NCBI GenBank assembly: GCA_029338735.1
Contig: JAQYAY010000014.1
Span: 26,517 to 90,516, forward strand
DNA length: 64,000 bases
Direction: 5' to 3'
From: Lachnospiraceae bacterium
GTDB lineage: Bacteria > Bacillota > Clostridia > Lachnospirales > Lachnospiraceae
The notes under the pieces were generated by a model that was not told the DNA's origin, ran no database searches, and saw only the letters and a list, made by a program, of their open reading frames with translations. Position 1 is the stretch's first letter, and every line of letters starts with the position of its first letter. This document shows positions 1-8,483 of this stretch, in pieces. The position numbers and the translations under genes are program-made.

Positions 1-29
1 TTCAACGAATTTAGAAAAAGGTAAGATTT

Positions 30-890
30 ATGTTAACTAACTGGGTGATTATGTTCATAATAGCGGTTCTGCTGGCGAGTCTCGTGGCAGTTTTTGCCCG
101 TACAGCGCTTGTGGGGCTGTCCGGACCGCAGACGGTGCTGATCTCTTCGATCACGATTCTCGTGCTGTCTTTTACGACGCTGTCATTTACAGGATTCTGG
201 AAGAGCGCGAAGCATTTTTCGTCAGACAGCGTGAAGGACATAGTCATAGCAGGTGTTCTGCTGGCACTCGGATTCATCTGCCTGTGTATTGCGCTTGGCA
301 TCACTGAATCGCTGTCTACGGCTCAGTTTTACCTGCTGGTCCCGGTATTTGTATTCGTGGCGAATATTTTTTTCTCGAAAAAATTACCAGGAATTGTGAG
401 TATCATCATCAATGTGCTGATCGCTGTTGGCGTGCTCGTCATGGGATTTGGCATCAGACACAAGCATGGTCTGTGGTGGATCCCGGCTCTCCTGTCGCCA
501 GTAATCCTTGCGGCAGAGCGTCTTTATGTAAAAAAGAACCCGCTTGGCACTCTTGAAGAGGTAGCAGCATACTTTGTCGTCGTGATAGTCGCACTTGTCT
601 TCTCACTGTTTATCAGACACAAGGACCTGAAGAAGATCACGGCGTATCATGTGTTTTTTGCAATTCTTACAGGAATCGCCTACTACTATGCGCCGCTGTG
701 CTACCACAGAGCTGTTGAAATGTGTTCATTTGACTCATGGCTCTGGCTCATTTATAATCTGTGGATGGTATTCACGGTGATCTGGGCGATGCTTTTCCTC
801 AGGGAGAAGGCGTCGGCAGGCACATATTCAGGATTAGGACTAATAGTGGCGGCATTTATTGTCAGGTTCATATTCCGCTACTACATATAA
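30..890 (+). CDS. DMT/EamA-like integral membrane protein
   Basis: The 286-residue product is almost entirely hydrophobic and can be folded into about ten membrane helices in two similar halves, the layout of the drug/metabolite transporter (EamA) superfamily. The second half ends in a Trp-rich helix followed by an LREKAS turn, which resembles the E-K/R turn between the last helices of EamA domains. ATG at 30 is preceded by an AAAAGGTAAG ribosome-binding region. The next gene begins 9 bases downstream, so the two are probably co-transcribed. The substrate cannot be inferred; the family assignment rests on topology and is moderately secure. Confidence 0.6.
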   Translation: MLTNWVIMFIIAVLLASLVAVFARTALVGLSGPQTVLISSITILVLSFTTLSFTGFWKSAKHFSSDSVKDIVIAGVLLALGFICLCIALGITESLSTAQFYLLVPVFVFVANIFFSKKLPGIVSIIINVLIAVGVLVMGFGIRHKHGLWWIPALLSPVILAAERLYVKKNPLGTLEEVAAYFVVVIVALVFSLFIRHKDLKKITAYHVFFAILTGIAYYYAPLCYHRAVEMCSFDSWLWLIYNLWMVFTVIWAMLFLREKASAGTYSGLGLIVAAFIVRFIFRYYI

Positions 891-899
891 AGGAGAAAG

Positions 900-2864
900 A
901 TGGCTCTATCATTTCGGACCACAGGAATAAACAAATCCACGCGCAACAGGATCATTCTGCTCGTCGTGGTATTCCTGGCATCGCTGGTATTCTTTTATCT
1001 GGTACTCAATCATCATAGCACGCCACAGGCTTCGGAGATGAAGCAGCCGACGCTTCCGACGGTATCGCTTACCACGGAGGATCACGAGCAGCTCGAGCTC
1101 TCGGGCTACAGAAAAAAAATGTCCGTTTCCGATATGAATGATTTCCTTCTTCCAATAGGAAAAGACAGGCAGCTGTCGGCACGGATCAATACATTTGGCG
1201 CCTCTGTAGACGCTGTGTCGTATGAGATCAGGTCGCTGCAGGAAGAGAGAATGGTTTCTTCAGAGAAGATAAAGGATCTGTCCGCAGATGGCAATATCGT
1301 GACATTCGATACACAGCTTACGAACCTGCTGAATGCAGATGAAGAGTATGTCCTTGTGATCAGGCTCAGATCGAATGGCAGGAATGTGTGGTATTACGCA
1401 CCGCTTGAGTATACGACGAACAGTCATGTGGGTGATGTACTTGATTTCATACAGGATTTCCATGACAAGAGCCTGTCGGACAACTATTCATCAATCGGCA
1501 AATACCTGGAGACAGATGAGGATGCAGCTCTTGAAGATACGAGCAATCTGTACAGGGTTGATATCAAGTCGCAGATCGGAGATATAGCGCTTGACGGCCA
1601 CAGCCACAAGGTGACTTCTGATCCGGTGACTACAGTGACCGATGTGACTGATGATACGGTGACGGCCGAGATCAGCTACACTATCAGCATTGAAAAGGCC
1701 GATTATCTGGCAAAAGAGACATACAGGGTCAGGTACGGTTCTCCAAGGATGTATCTGCTTGATTATACGAGGACACTTGACATAATTCCGTCGAGGAGCA
1801 CTTTTTCAGTGAGCAAAAATGTCCTGAGAGTCGGTGCAGCATCGACGGATATGAATACACGTACCAATGAAGCAGGCTCAGTTGCAGCGTTTGTGCAGGC
1901 TGGCAATCTGTATGAGTACAGCCAGAACAAGACAGAGATCACGAAGGTATTTTCCTTCGGAGACAATATCACAGGAGACGCGCGGATACGCAATCAGGAT
2001 CATGAGATCAGGATTCTGAATGTGGATGCAGCAGGCTCAATGGATTTCGCAGTATACGGATACATGAATGCCGGAGACCATGAGGGTCACAATGGAGTGG
2101 ATCTGTATCATTATGACAGTTCAACAGATATAGCATCAGAAGAGGGCTTTATTGAGAGTCAGCATTCTCTTGCCTATATCAGGGAGAATTTCTCGGAGCT
2201 CCTGTACAGGACGCCGGGCGGACTGCTGTATATCATGCAGAATGGCAAGCTGATGGCAATTGATCTGAGTAATGGAGAGGTGGACACACTTCTGAAGGGC
2301 ATGGAGCCGGAACAGTACAGTGTATCATCCGATTCAAGATATATCGCGTGGACCAGGAGCACCGATCCGTCTGAGCGGATCAGAATCAGGGACCTGGCTT
2401 CCGGGAAGATTTTTACAATAAAGCCAGAAGGCACTGACAGGCTTGTGGTACTGTGCTTTATGGAGGACAATCTCGTGTACGGCACCTGTCAGAGCGCCTC
2501 AGATCAGTATATGTACAAGCTCACCATTGTCAGCTTCAAGAACGAAAAACTCACGAAGCTGAAGGACTACGAGAAGAATAATATTTATATAAAGTCAGTC
2601 ACATCGGATGACAATTCGATCAGGCTCACCCGTGTGAGAAATACGCCAGATGGCTACAAGAGTGCGTCATCTGATACAATTCTCAACACTCTTGATACGT
2701 CGAAGGATATCGGAGCTACATACAGCACAGATGATACGATGGGCAGGGTCAGGTCAGTCACTCTGTCGTCAGTGTCTGGTGATTCGGCGTCGGCTCTCAA
2801 GTTCCGTGACAGCAGACTGGTGCTGACTTCATCGGTGATATCTATTGATTTGTACAATAAATAG
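900..2864 (+). CDS. membrane-anchored protein of unknown function, possible C-terminal propeller-like repeats
   Basis: I do not recognise this 654-residue protein. It has a short basic N-terminus, one membrane helix at about residues 17-37, and a long polar exported part rich in Asp, Ser and Thr. The region from about residue 425 has alternating short beta-like blocks (for example LLYIMQNGKLMAIDLSNGE, then SSDSRYIAWTRS) that resemble blades of a TolB/WD40-type propeller; this is an impression from the pattern, not a domain match. The start has a strong AAAGGAGAAAG ribosome-binding site. It sits between a transporter-like gene and murC, which suggests an envelope-related role but nothing more specific. 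Confidence 0.6.
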   Translation: MALSFRTTGINKSTRNRIILLVVVFLASLVFFYLVLNHHSTPQASEMKQPTLPTVSLTTEDHEQLELSGYRKKMSVSDMNDFLLPIGKDRQLSARINTFGASVDAVSYEIRSLQEERMVSSEKIKDLSADGNIVTFDTQLTNLLNADEEYVLVIRLRSNGRNVWYYAPLEYTTNSHVGDVLDFIQDFHDKSLSDNYSSIGKYLETDEDAALEDTSNLYRVDIKSQIGDIALDGHSHKVTSDPVTTVTDVTDDTVTAEISYTISIEKADYLAKETYRVRYGSPRMYLLDYTRTLDIIPSRSTFSVSKNVLRVGAASTDMNTRTNEAGSVAAFVQAGNLYEYSQNKTEITKVFSFGDNITGDARIRNQDHEIRILNVDAAGSMDFAVYGYMNAGDHEGHNGVDLYHYDSSTDIASEEGFIESQHSLAYIRENFSELLYRTPGGLLYIMQNGKLMAIDLSNGEVDTLLKGMEPEQYSVSSDSRYIAWTRSTDPSERIRIRDLASGKIFTIKPEGTDRLVVLCFMEDNLVYGTCQSASDQYMYKLTIVSFKNEKLTKLKDYEKNNIYIKSVTSDDNSIRLTRVRNTPDGYKSASSDTILNTLDTSKDIGATYSTDDTMGRVRSVTLSSVSGDSASALKFRDSRLVLTSSVISIDLYNK

Positions 2865-2894
2865 TTGTATTCTTTAGAAAAAAGGAAAGCAGGA

Positions 2895-4280
2895 ATGACT
2901 ATGTATGAGATAAATTTTGATCAGCCTATCCATGTCCATTTCATAGGAATTGGCGGCATCAGCATGAGCGGACTCGCTGAAGTGCTTCTTGACAGGTGTT
3001 TCACGGTCAGCGGTTCGGACAGGGCTCCGAGCGACCTGACGAGGCATCTTGAAGGAATGGGTGCCCATATCATGTATCCGCAGAGCGCTGACAATATTAC
3101 AGATGATATAGACTGTGTCGTATACACTGCAGCCATCCATTCGGACAATCCGGAGTATGCGGCTGCTCAGGAGAAAAATATCCCGATGCTAACGAGGGCA
3201 CAGCTCCTCGGCGAGATAATGAAGCACTATGATAATAGTATCGCAGTAGCAGGAACCCATGGCAAGACGACGACTTCATCCATGATCTCCCAGATCCTTC
3301 TGGAGGGACCAAAGGATCCGACTCTTTCAATCGGCGGGATTTTCAAGGCCATCAATTCGAATATCCATGTCGGCAATTCAGATCTGTTCCTGACAGAAGC
3401 CTGCGAATATACCAACAGTTTCCTCCAGCTGTACGCAAAGTATTCAGTGATCCTGAATGTAGAGGCGGAGCATCTCGACTTTTTCAAAGATATCAATGAT
3501 ATCAGGAAGAGCTTCCACCAGTTTGCGGCAGATACGAAGGATGACGGAGCTGTAGTTATCAACAATGAGATCCCTGACTATCAGGAGCTTGTTGAAGGAA
3601 TAAAGGCAAAGGTCATCACAGTCGGATTCGATGAGGCAGCAGACTATCATGCAGAGGATATCAACTATGACGAGACTGGTGAGGCAAGATTCAGGGTCAT
3701 CGGATTTGGAAAAGATCTTGGCCAGATCGTGCTGTCCGTACCAGGCAGACACAATGTCGGCAATGCTCTTGCAGCAATAGCTGTAGCAAGAGAGCTCGGA
3801 TTCGATATGGAGACTATTGCGACAGGCCTGAAGAAATTCGGCGGCGCCAAGCGCAGATTTGAATTCAAGGGAAAGTACCATGGTGCAACTGTCATTGATG
3901 ACTATGCGCATCATCCGACAGAGGTCAGGGCTTCTCTTGATGCGGCACAGAAGTATCCTCACAAGAGGCTTGTGGTAGTATTCCAGCCGCATACCTATAC
4001 CCGTACGAAGGCATTCCTTGATGACTTCGCTCATGCGCTTTCTGTAGCTGATCAGGTGGTTCTCGCAGAGATCTTCCCTGCAAGAGAAAAAGATATATAC
4101 GGCGTACATTCCATAGATCTCTGCAAGAAGATCCGTGAACTCGGAACCCCGTGCGAGTGTTTCCCGACTTTCGATGAGATTGAAAAATATTTACAAAAAA
4201 ATATTATCGACGGCGATCTGTTGATAACTATGGGTGCCGGAGATGTCTATAAGATAGGCGAAAACCTGTTAAAAGACTAG
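2895..4280 (+). CDS. murC: UDP-N-acetylmuramate--L-alanine ligase
   Basis: MurC adds L-alanine to UDP-MurNAc with ATP in the cytoplasm, the first step of peptidoglycan stem-peptide synthesis. The protein shows the Mur-ligase N-terminal Rossmann motif (HFIGIGGISMSGLA), the ATP loop AGTHGKTTTSS, an EACEY segment, and the C-terminal DDYAHHPTE motif typical of MurC. The frame is open upstream to a TTG at 2865, but AAAGGA at 2881-2886 and AGGA at 2891-2894 favour ATG 2895 (or 2901), giving about 461 residues, the normal length. It is followed by a strong terminator, so it probably ends its transcription unit. It lies apart from the other mur genes. Confidence 0.95.
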   Translation: MTMYEINFDQPIHVHFIGIGGISMSGLAEVLLDRCFTVSGSDRAPSDLTRHLEGMGAHIMYPQSADNITDDIDCVVYTAAIHSDNPEYAAAQEKNIPMLTRAQLLGEIMKHYDNSIAVAGTHGKTTTSSMISQILLEGPKDPTLSIGGIFKAINSNIHVGNSDLFLTEACEYTNSFLQLYAKYSVILNVEAEHLDFFKDINDIRKSFHQFAADTKDDGAVVINNEIPDYQELVEGIKAKVITVGFDEAADYHAEDINYDETGEARFRVIGFGKDLGQIVLSVPGRHNVGNALAAIAVARELGFDMETIATGLKKFGGAKRRFEFKGKYHGATVIDDYAHHPTEVRASLDAAQKYPHKRLVVVFQPHTYTRTKAFLDDFAHALSVADQVVLAEIFPAREKDIYGVHSIDLCKKIRELGTPCECFPTFDEIEKYLQKNIIDGDLLITMGAGDVYKIGENLLKD

Positions 4281-4384
4281 TTATCCACATTATCCACATT
4301 TTTCTGTGAATTTCTTTCACAGAAGGGTGTGGATTTTTAATGCCGTATTTTATGGATTTTGCAGACTTATCCACATTATCCACA
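4281..4384 (+). promoter_or_regulatory. cluster of four perfect DnaA boxes
   Basis: TTATCCACA occurs four times, as two head-to-tail pairs with no spacer: 4281-4289 plus 4290-4298, and 4367-4375 plus 4376-4384. A near match in the opposite orientation (TGTGGATTT) is at 4328-4336. The cluster lies between murC and the promoter of the DnaD-like/DnaC-like pair. It could be a DnaA-dependent control site or titration site; an origin is possible but the flanking genes do not diverge from it and dnaA/dnaN are absent. Confidence 0.75.
4292..4338 (+). terminator. murC terminator with DnaA box in its stem
   Basis: A 19-bp stem pairs 4292-4310 with 4316-4334 around the loop TTTCT; three of the pairs are U-G. 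It is followed by TTTTT (4334-4338). The left arm contains most of a perfect DnaA box (4290-4298), so the terminator and the DnaA-box array overlap. Confidence 0.8.
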
Positions 4385-4439
4385 AAATGCTACTGACACG
4401 ATAGTTAAAGAAAATGTAATTTATTTGTAATATTCGATG

Positions 4440-4448
4440 TGATATAAT
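4440..4448 (+). promoter_or_regulatory. extended -10 promoter of the primosome pair
   Basis: TGATATAAT at 4440-4448 is an extended -10 element; the -35 position holds only a weak TTTATT (4420-4425). The region 4405-4448 is very A+T rich. Transcription would start about 30 bases before the DnaD-like gene and just downstream of the DnaA boxes. Confidence 0.55.
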
Positions 4449-4481
4449 GCAGAAGCAATATCTGGAAAAGGGAGTTTTTGC

Positions 4482-5588
4482 ATGGCAGATATCCATCTTC
4501 ACGCCGGAAGTGCTTCTTCCGTGACGTGTGTTTCGAATTACTTTATAGATCATTTTCTGAAGAGCCTGAGTGGGGACGCCGTCAAGGTCTACCTTACTCT
4601 TCTGCGCTGTCTTGGAGACCGTGACCTTTCTTTCTCATGCTCTGAGCTGGCTGGCAGACTAGGCATTACAGCCCGCCAGGTGCGCACATCTTTTGACGCA
4701 CTCTCTTCAGCTGGCCTTGTGGCTCTTGACTATGACAGTGAAGGAGAGCTCTGTGATATCTGTGTGAAGAGCTGCTCAGATTATACGGCAGAGACTGCAG
4801 CTGAGCCTGAAGTGGAAGAAGCTGAGGAGATCATTGAGACTGTCAGTGATCATGCAGAAGAAGAGCCTCAGCAGCAGGCCATTGAAGCAGAAGAGCCTGA
4901 GGAGACAGCTCCGGAGATGAGAGCCCACGGAGACTCCGACAGAAACAATCCAGAGGTGAAGGAGCTTCTCTTTATCGTGCAGAGATATCTCGGACATACA
5001 CTGTCGAATAATGACCTCCAGTCAGTTCTGTACTGGTACTATGATCTCCATATGAGTGTGGATACCATAGACTATCTCATTACGAGCAATCTCGAGAAGG
5101 GCAAGAGCAGCGTGACATACATGAATCAGGTTGCGATTGCGTGGTATAAGAAGGGCATTCATACGAAGGATGCAGCTTCGAACGAGCAGAAGCAGTTCTC
5201 ATCAGAGACGAATACGGTCCGCAGGGCATTTGGCATCTCGGGTCATGCGATGACACCGGGTGAGATGCAGTATATAGACAGATGGTTCCATGAATGGAAT
5301 TTCTCGCAGGATATGGTTGAAGAGGCCTGCAGCAGGACTATAATCAATATTGGCCAGCCGAAGTACAGCTATGCTGACAAGATACTGGATGACTGGCACA
5401 AGAAGGGGATCACGACACTTGATCAGGTGCATGAAGACGATGATTCCCACAAGCAGGATAATGAGAAGAAGTACAAGAGGGACAGCCAGTCTGCAGGGAA
5501 GAGCTCAGGCAGTTTTTCCTTTACAGAGTCCAATGGATATGACGATGCGGCAATCGCAGCAGCGATGCTCAAGCGCAATACTTTTTAA
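4482..5588 (+). CDS. DnaD-like replication initiation protein with two DnaB_2 domains
   Basis: This 368-residue protein has an N-terminal winged-helix-like region (about residues 15-95, with SCSELAGRLGITARQVRTS as a helix-turn-helix), an acidic Glu-rich linker (about 100-150), and two tandem copies of the DnaD/DnaB_2 C-terminal domain. Each copy ends in the family signature, YMNQVAIAWYKKGI and YADKILDDWHKKGI (Y-x3-[IV]-x2-W-x3-GI). In Firmicutes, DnaD and DnaB remodel the origin and help load the replicative helicase. The next gene, 6 bases after its stop, is a DnaC/DnaI-like loader ATPase, which supports a helicase-loading role. The two-domain arrangement is common in clostridial DnaD-like proteins. 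Confidence 0.88.
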   Translation: MADIHLHAGSASSVTCVSNYFIDHFLKSLSGDAVKVYLTLLRCLGDRDLSFSCSELAGRLGITARQVRTSFDALSSAGLVALDYDSEGELCDICVKSCSDYTAETAAEPEVEEAEEIIETVSDHAEEEPQQQAIEAEEPEETAPEMRAHGDSDRNNPEVKELLFIVQRYLGHTLSNNDLQSVLYWYYDLHMSVDTIDYLITSNLEKGKSSVTYMNQVAIAWYKKGIHTKDAASNEQKQFSSETNTVRRAFGISGHAMTPGEMQYIDRWFHEWNFSQDMVEEACSRTIINIGQPKYSYADKILDDWHKKGITTLDQVHEDDDSHKQDNEKKYKRDSQSAGKSSGSFSFTESNGYDDAAIAAAMLKRNTF

Positions 5589-5594
5589 AATATC

Positions 5595-6608
5595 ATGAAA
5601 TTGACAAACACTCAGTACAATTCTATAATGCAGGAGTACCGCGAGCTCCAGCAGGACAGGGATACACTGATACGTGACAGGAAGAGGGAGCTTCGGGCGA
5701 AGGTACCCGGGTTTGCGGAGATAGATGACGGTTTCGTGGATCAGGGCAGGAGAGCTCTTATCGCTTCTTTATCAGATAGTGGAGAACAGCCGGATTTCAG
5801 GGCACTTACAGACAGAGTGATCGCTCAGGAGAAGGACCTGCTGAGACAGAACGGATATCCGGATGATTATCTGAATCCGCCGTACAGATGCTCAGACTGC
5901 AGGGATACAGGCTATGTGGACGGCGAGCCGTGCCACTGCTTCCGTAAGAGGGCTATCGAGCTCGTGTTCCGAGATGAGCCTGTCATGAAGAGGCTTCTGA
6001 CAGACAGCTTTGATCATTTTGATGTGACGAACTATCCTGAGGACAGGATCGACAGTCAGACCGGAGCTTCGTCCAGACAGTGGGCCACGCAGGCTCTTGA
6101 AGCGAGCCATCATTTTGTCGAGAATTTCGGCGAGGGTACAAGGAATATAGTATTTTACGGGCCTCCGGGTTCCGGCAAGACTTTTCTCTCGAGCTGCATA
6201 GCAGGATATCTGCTCCGTGAGGGGAAGACGGTACTGTATCTGTCGGCTTCGAGGCTTTTCGATGTAATGGCTGACCACTCTTTCAACAGAGACAGTGGTA
6301 CGGATGATATAGGTTACAGCAGTATTTTTTCATCAGATCTGCTGATCATAGATGATCTTGGGACCGAGCTCACGAATGCATTCACATCATCGGCTCTTTT
6401 TGATGTGATATCATCGAGAGGTTCGGAGGAGAAGTCCGTGATCATTTCTACTAATCTGGCTCTGAACGAGATCCGCAAGAGATATACCGAGAGGATATAC
6501 TCGCGCCTCGTTGAGAAATATAATTTTTACCATCTGTTTGGTTTCGACGGCAGGTACGAAAACAGACTCAAAGATTTAAAGCCTGCAAAGGAAAATGGAG
6601 GAAACTAA
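5595..6608 (+). CDS. dnaC: DnaC/DnaI-like helicase-loader ATPase
   Basis: A 337-residue AAA+ ATPase of the DnaC/IstB class. The N-terminal half is helical and carries a zinc-ribbon-like cluster (YRCSDCRDTGYVDG followed by CHC). The C-terminal half has Walker A GPPGSGKT, Walker B LLIIDDLG, and an ISTN sensor motif, then an arginine-rich end. Such proteins deliver the replicative helicase to single-stranded DNA. Partnership with the adjacent DnaD-like gene and the absence of any transposase argue against the IstB transposition helper. It starts at ATG 5595 shortly after the upstream stop, indicating an operon. Confidence 0.85.
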   Translation: MKLTNTQYNSIMQEYRELQQDRDTLIRDRKRELRAKVPGFAEIDDGFVDQGRRALIASLSDSGEQPDFRALTDRVIAQEKDLLRQNGYPDDYLNPPYRCSDCRDTGYVDGEPCHCFRKRAIELVFRDEPVMKRLLTDSFDHFDVTNYPEDRIDSQTGASSRQWATQALEASHHFVENFGEGTRNIVFYGPPGSGKTFLSSCIAGYLLREGKTVLYLSASRLFDVMADHSFNRDSGTDDIGYSSIFSSDLLIIDDLGTELTNAFTSSALFDVISSRGSEEKSVIISTNLALNEIRKRYTERIYSRLVEKYNFYHLFGFDGRYENRLKDLKPAKENGGN

Positions 6609-6611
6609 GAC

Positions 6612-7793
6612 ATGCCAGCAAATGACGATATCCTGGCTACCCGTAAACCAGTAGCCCCTCTGGGACTTATCTCTCTCAAGAGCTGTGAGGAGCTCGGAGA
6701 CAAGGTGGACTGCTACCTTGTGAAGTGGCGTAAGAACCGCAAGTCAGATCATCTCGATTTCGTAGAGCAGAACAATTACAAGTCAGATACGTACAAGATC
6801 TCTGTCTCCTGTCCGAGATTCGGAAGCGGTGAAGCAAAGGGCACGATCAATGAATCTGTCAGAGGTCTCGATCTCTATATCATGGTTGATGTGACGAACT
6901 ACAGCCTGACCTATTCTCTGTGCGGACAGACGAATCATATGTCTCCGGATGATCATTATGCAGATCTGAAGCGTGTAATCGCTGCTGTTGGCGGCAAGGC
7001 CAAGAGAATCACCGTCATTATGCCATTCCTGTATGAGAGCAGACAGCACAGGAGAACAGCAAGAGAGTCTCTTGACTGCGCAATGGCCCTTCAGGAGCTG
7101 GTATCAATGGGTGTTGATAATATCATCACTTTTGATGCTCATGATCCGAGAGTCCAGAATGCAATTCCTCTCCATGGATTCGAGTCAGTGCAGCCGGCAT
7201 ACCAGTTTATCAAGGGTATCTGCAAGCATGTCAGGGATCTTCATCTCGACAATGACCATCTGATGATCATCAGCCCGGATGAGGGCGGCACAAGCCGTGC
7301 CGTATATATGGCAACAGTTCTTGGTGTAGATATGGGTATGTTCTACAAGAGACGTGACTATTCCAAGATTGTAGACGGCAGGAATCCTATCGTGGCTCAT
7401 GAGTTCCTCGGAAGTTCAGTAGAGGGCAAGGACGTGATCATCGTTGATGATATGATCTCATCAGGTGAGTCAATGATCGATGTCGCAAGAGAGCTCAAGA
7501 AGAGAAAGGCTAACCGTATCTTCTGCGTGGCTACATTCGGTCTCTTCACCAGTGGTCTCAAGGCATTTGATGACGCAGTTGAGGAAGGCACGATCTTCAA
7601 GGTTGTCACAACGAATCTTGTATACCAGACAGATGAGCTTCTGTCACGTGACTACTACATCAGCTGTGACATGAGCAAGTACATTGCATACATCATCGAC
7701 ACCCTGAATCATGACTGCTCGATCTCAAGTCTTCTCGATCCGTATGAGAGAATCGACAGGCTGGTCAGCAAGTACCGCAAGGGCGAGAACTAA
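6612..7793 (+). CDS. prs: ribose-phosphate pyrophosphokinase
   Basis: The enzyme makes PRPP from ribose 5-phosphate and ATP for purine, pyrimidine, His, Trp and NAD synthesis. Characteristic segments are MPFLYESRQHRR (ATP-binding loop), DAHDPRVQ (metal-binding), and the PRPP loop VIIVDDMISSGESM. At 393 residues it is longer than the classical 315-residue form; the extra residues are mostly at the N-terminus and are typical of a clostridial subtype. It lies three bases after the DnaC-like gene and is probably the last gene of that operon, followed by a hairpin terminator. Confidence 0.92.
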   Translation: MPANDDILATRKPVAPLGLISLKSCEELGDKVDCYLVKWRKNRKSDHLDFVEQNNYKSDTYKISVSCPRFGSGEAKGTINESVRGLDLYIMVDVTNYSLTYSLCGQTNHMSPDDHYADLKRVIAAVGGKAKRITVIMPFLYESRQHRRTARESLDCAMALQELVSMGVDNIITFDAHDPRVQNAIPLHGFESVQPAYQFIKGICKHVRDLHLDNDHLMIISPDEGGTSRAVYMATVLGVDMGMFYKRRDYSKIVDGRNPIVAHEFLGSSVEGKDVIIVDDMISSGESMIDVARELKKRKANRIFCVATFGLFTSGLKAFDDAVEEGTIFKVVTTNLVYQTDELLSRDYYISCDMSKYIAYIIDTLNHDCSISSLLDPYERIDRLVSKYRKGEN

Positions 7794-7841
7794 GGGCCTG
7801 CAGTTGATAGTTCGTAGTTCAGAGTTATAAGATAAAAAAGT

Positions 7842-7871
7842 AGCCGGGCATCATTGAGGTGTCCGGCTTTT
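7842..7871 (+). terminator. prs terminator
   Basis: AGCCGGGCA (7842-7850) pairs with TGTCCGGCT (7860-7868), one pair being G-T, and runs into TTTTT. It separates prs from the convergent PAP2 gene. Confidence 0.8.
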
Positions 7872-7942
7872 TGTTGAAAAAATCTGATTTTAACTTTTGC
7901 GTCTGTACATGCTGTATTATGTGAAAGCAGCGTGTGTCATTT

Positions 7943-8473
7943 TTAAAAAATATGTGCCTGTGGTTCGGGATGTCTTTTCTTCACGAGATATCCGAAAATC
8001 AGAGCCATTGATATGCCTATCAGCGTCCCTACGATCACATCGGTCGGGAAATGCACGAACAGATACATCCGTGAAATAGCTATCAGGGCAGCGAGTATGA
8101 TGGCGGCGATGCCCCATCTTTTTTTATAGAGAAAAATGCTTACCGCAACTGAGAACGAAGCTGCGGAGTGGCCTGAAGGGAAAGAGTAGTCCTTCGGTAT
8201 CTTTACAAGCATCTGTACCGTAGGATCGAGCCATATTGGCCGGCTGCGACACACAGTATTTTTAAGGATTACGACAATTATGGCTTCGCTTGCCAGTGCA
8301 AGAGCACAGGTGATGCCGACTCTTTTGTCTTTTACAAAAATAAGTATCGCTACTGTAAGAAGTATCCAGAAGATCCCGGCATCGCCGAACAGCGTGATAA
8401 ACGGTTCGATCCTGTCGAGCACAGGATTGTGAATGCTCTGGAACCAGTAGAGTGTATTAAATTCCCATTGCAT
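7943..8473 (-). CDS. PAP2-family phosphatase, probable undecaprenyl-diphosphatase
   Basis: A 176-residue membrane phosphatase with about five helices. The three PAP2 signature motifs are visible in order: KNTVCRSRP (K-x6-RP), PSGHSA, and SRMYLFVHFPTD (SR-x5-H-x3-D). Family members dephosphorylate undecaprenyl pyrophosphate or related lipid phosphates at the outer face of the membrane. It begins 10 bases after the upstream glycosyltransferase, so both form a minus-strand operon, consistent with a lipid-carrier or glycan role. Exact substrate is not determined. Confidence 0.85.
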   Translation of the reverse strand: MQWEFNTLYWFQSIHNPVLDRIEPFITLFGDAGIFWILLTVAILIFVKDKRVGITCALALASEAIIVVILKNTVCRSRPIWLDPTVQMLVKIPKDYSFPSGHSAASFSVAVSIFLYKKRWGIAAIILAALIAISRMYLFVHFPTDVIVGTLIGISMALIFGYLVKKRHPEPQAHIF

Positions 8474-8483
8474 ATGATATACC

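Noticed and set aside
3444..4109. 221-residue minus-strand open frame inside murC
   Set aside because: Antisense shadow of a well-conserved gene; no ribosome-binding site and no recognisable motif.
4281..4384. Chromosomal origin (oriC) at the DnaA boxes
   Set aside because: Both flanking gene sets run in the same direction, dnaA and dnaN are absent, and only four boxes are seen. Kept as a regulatory or titration site.
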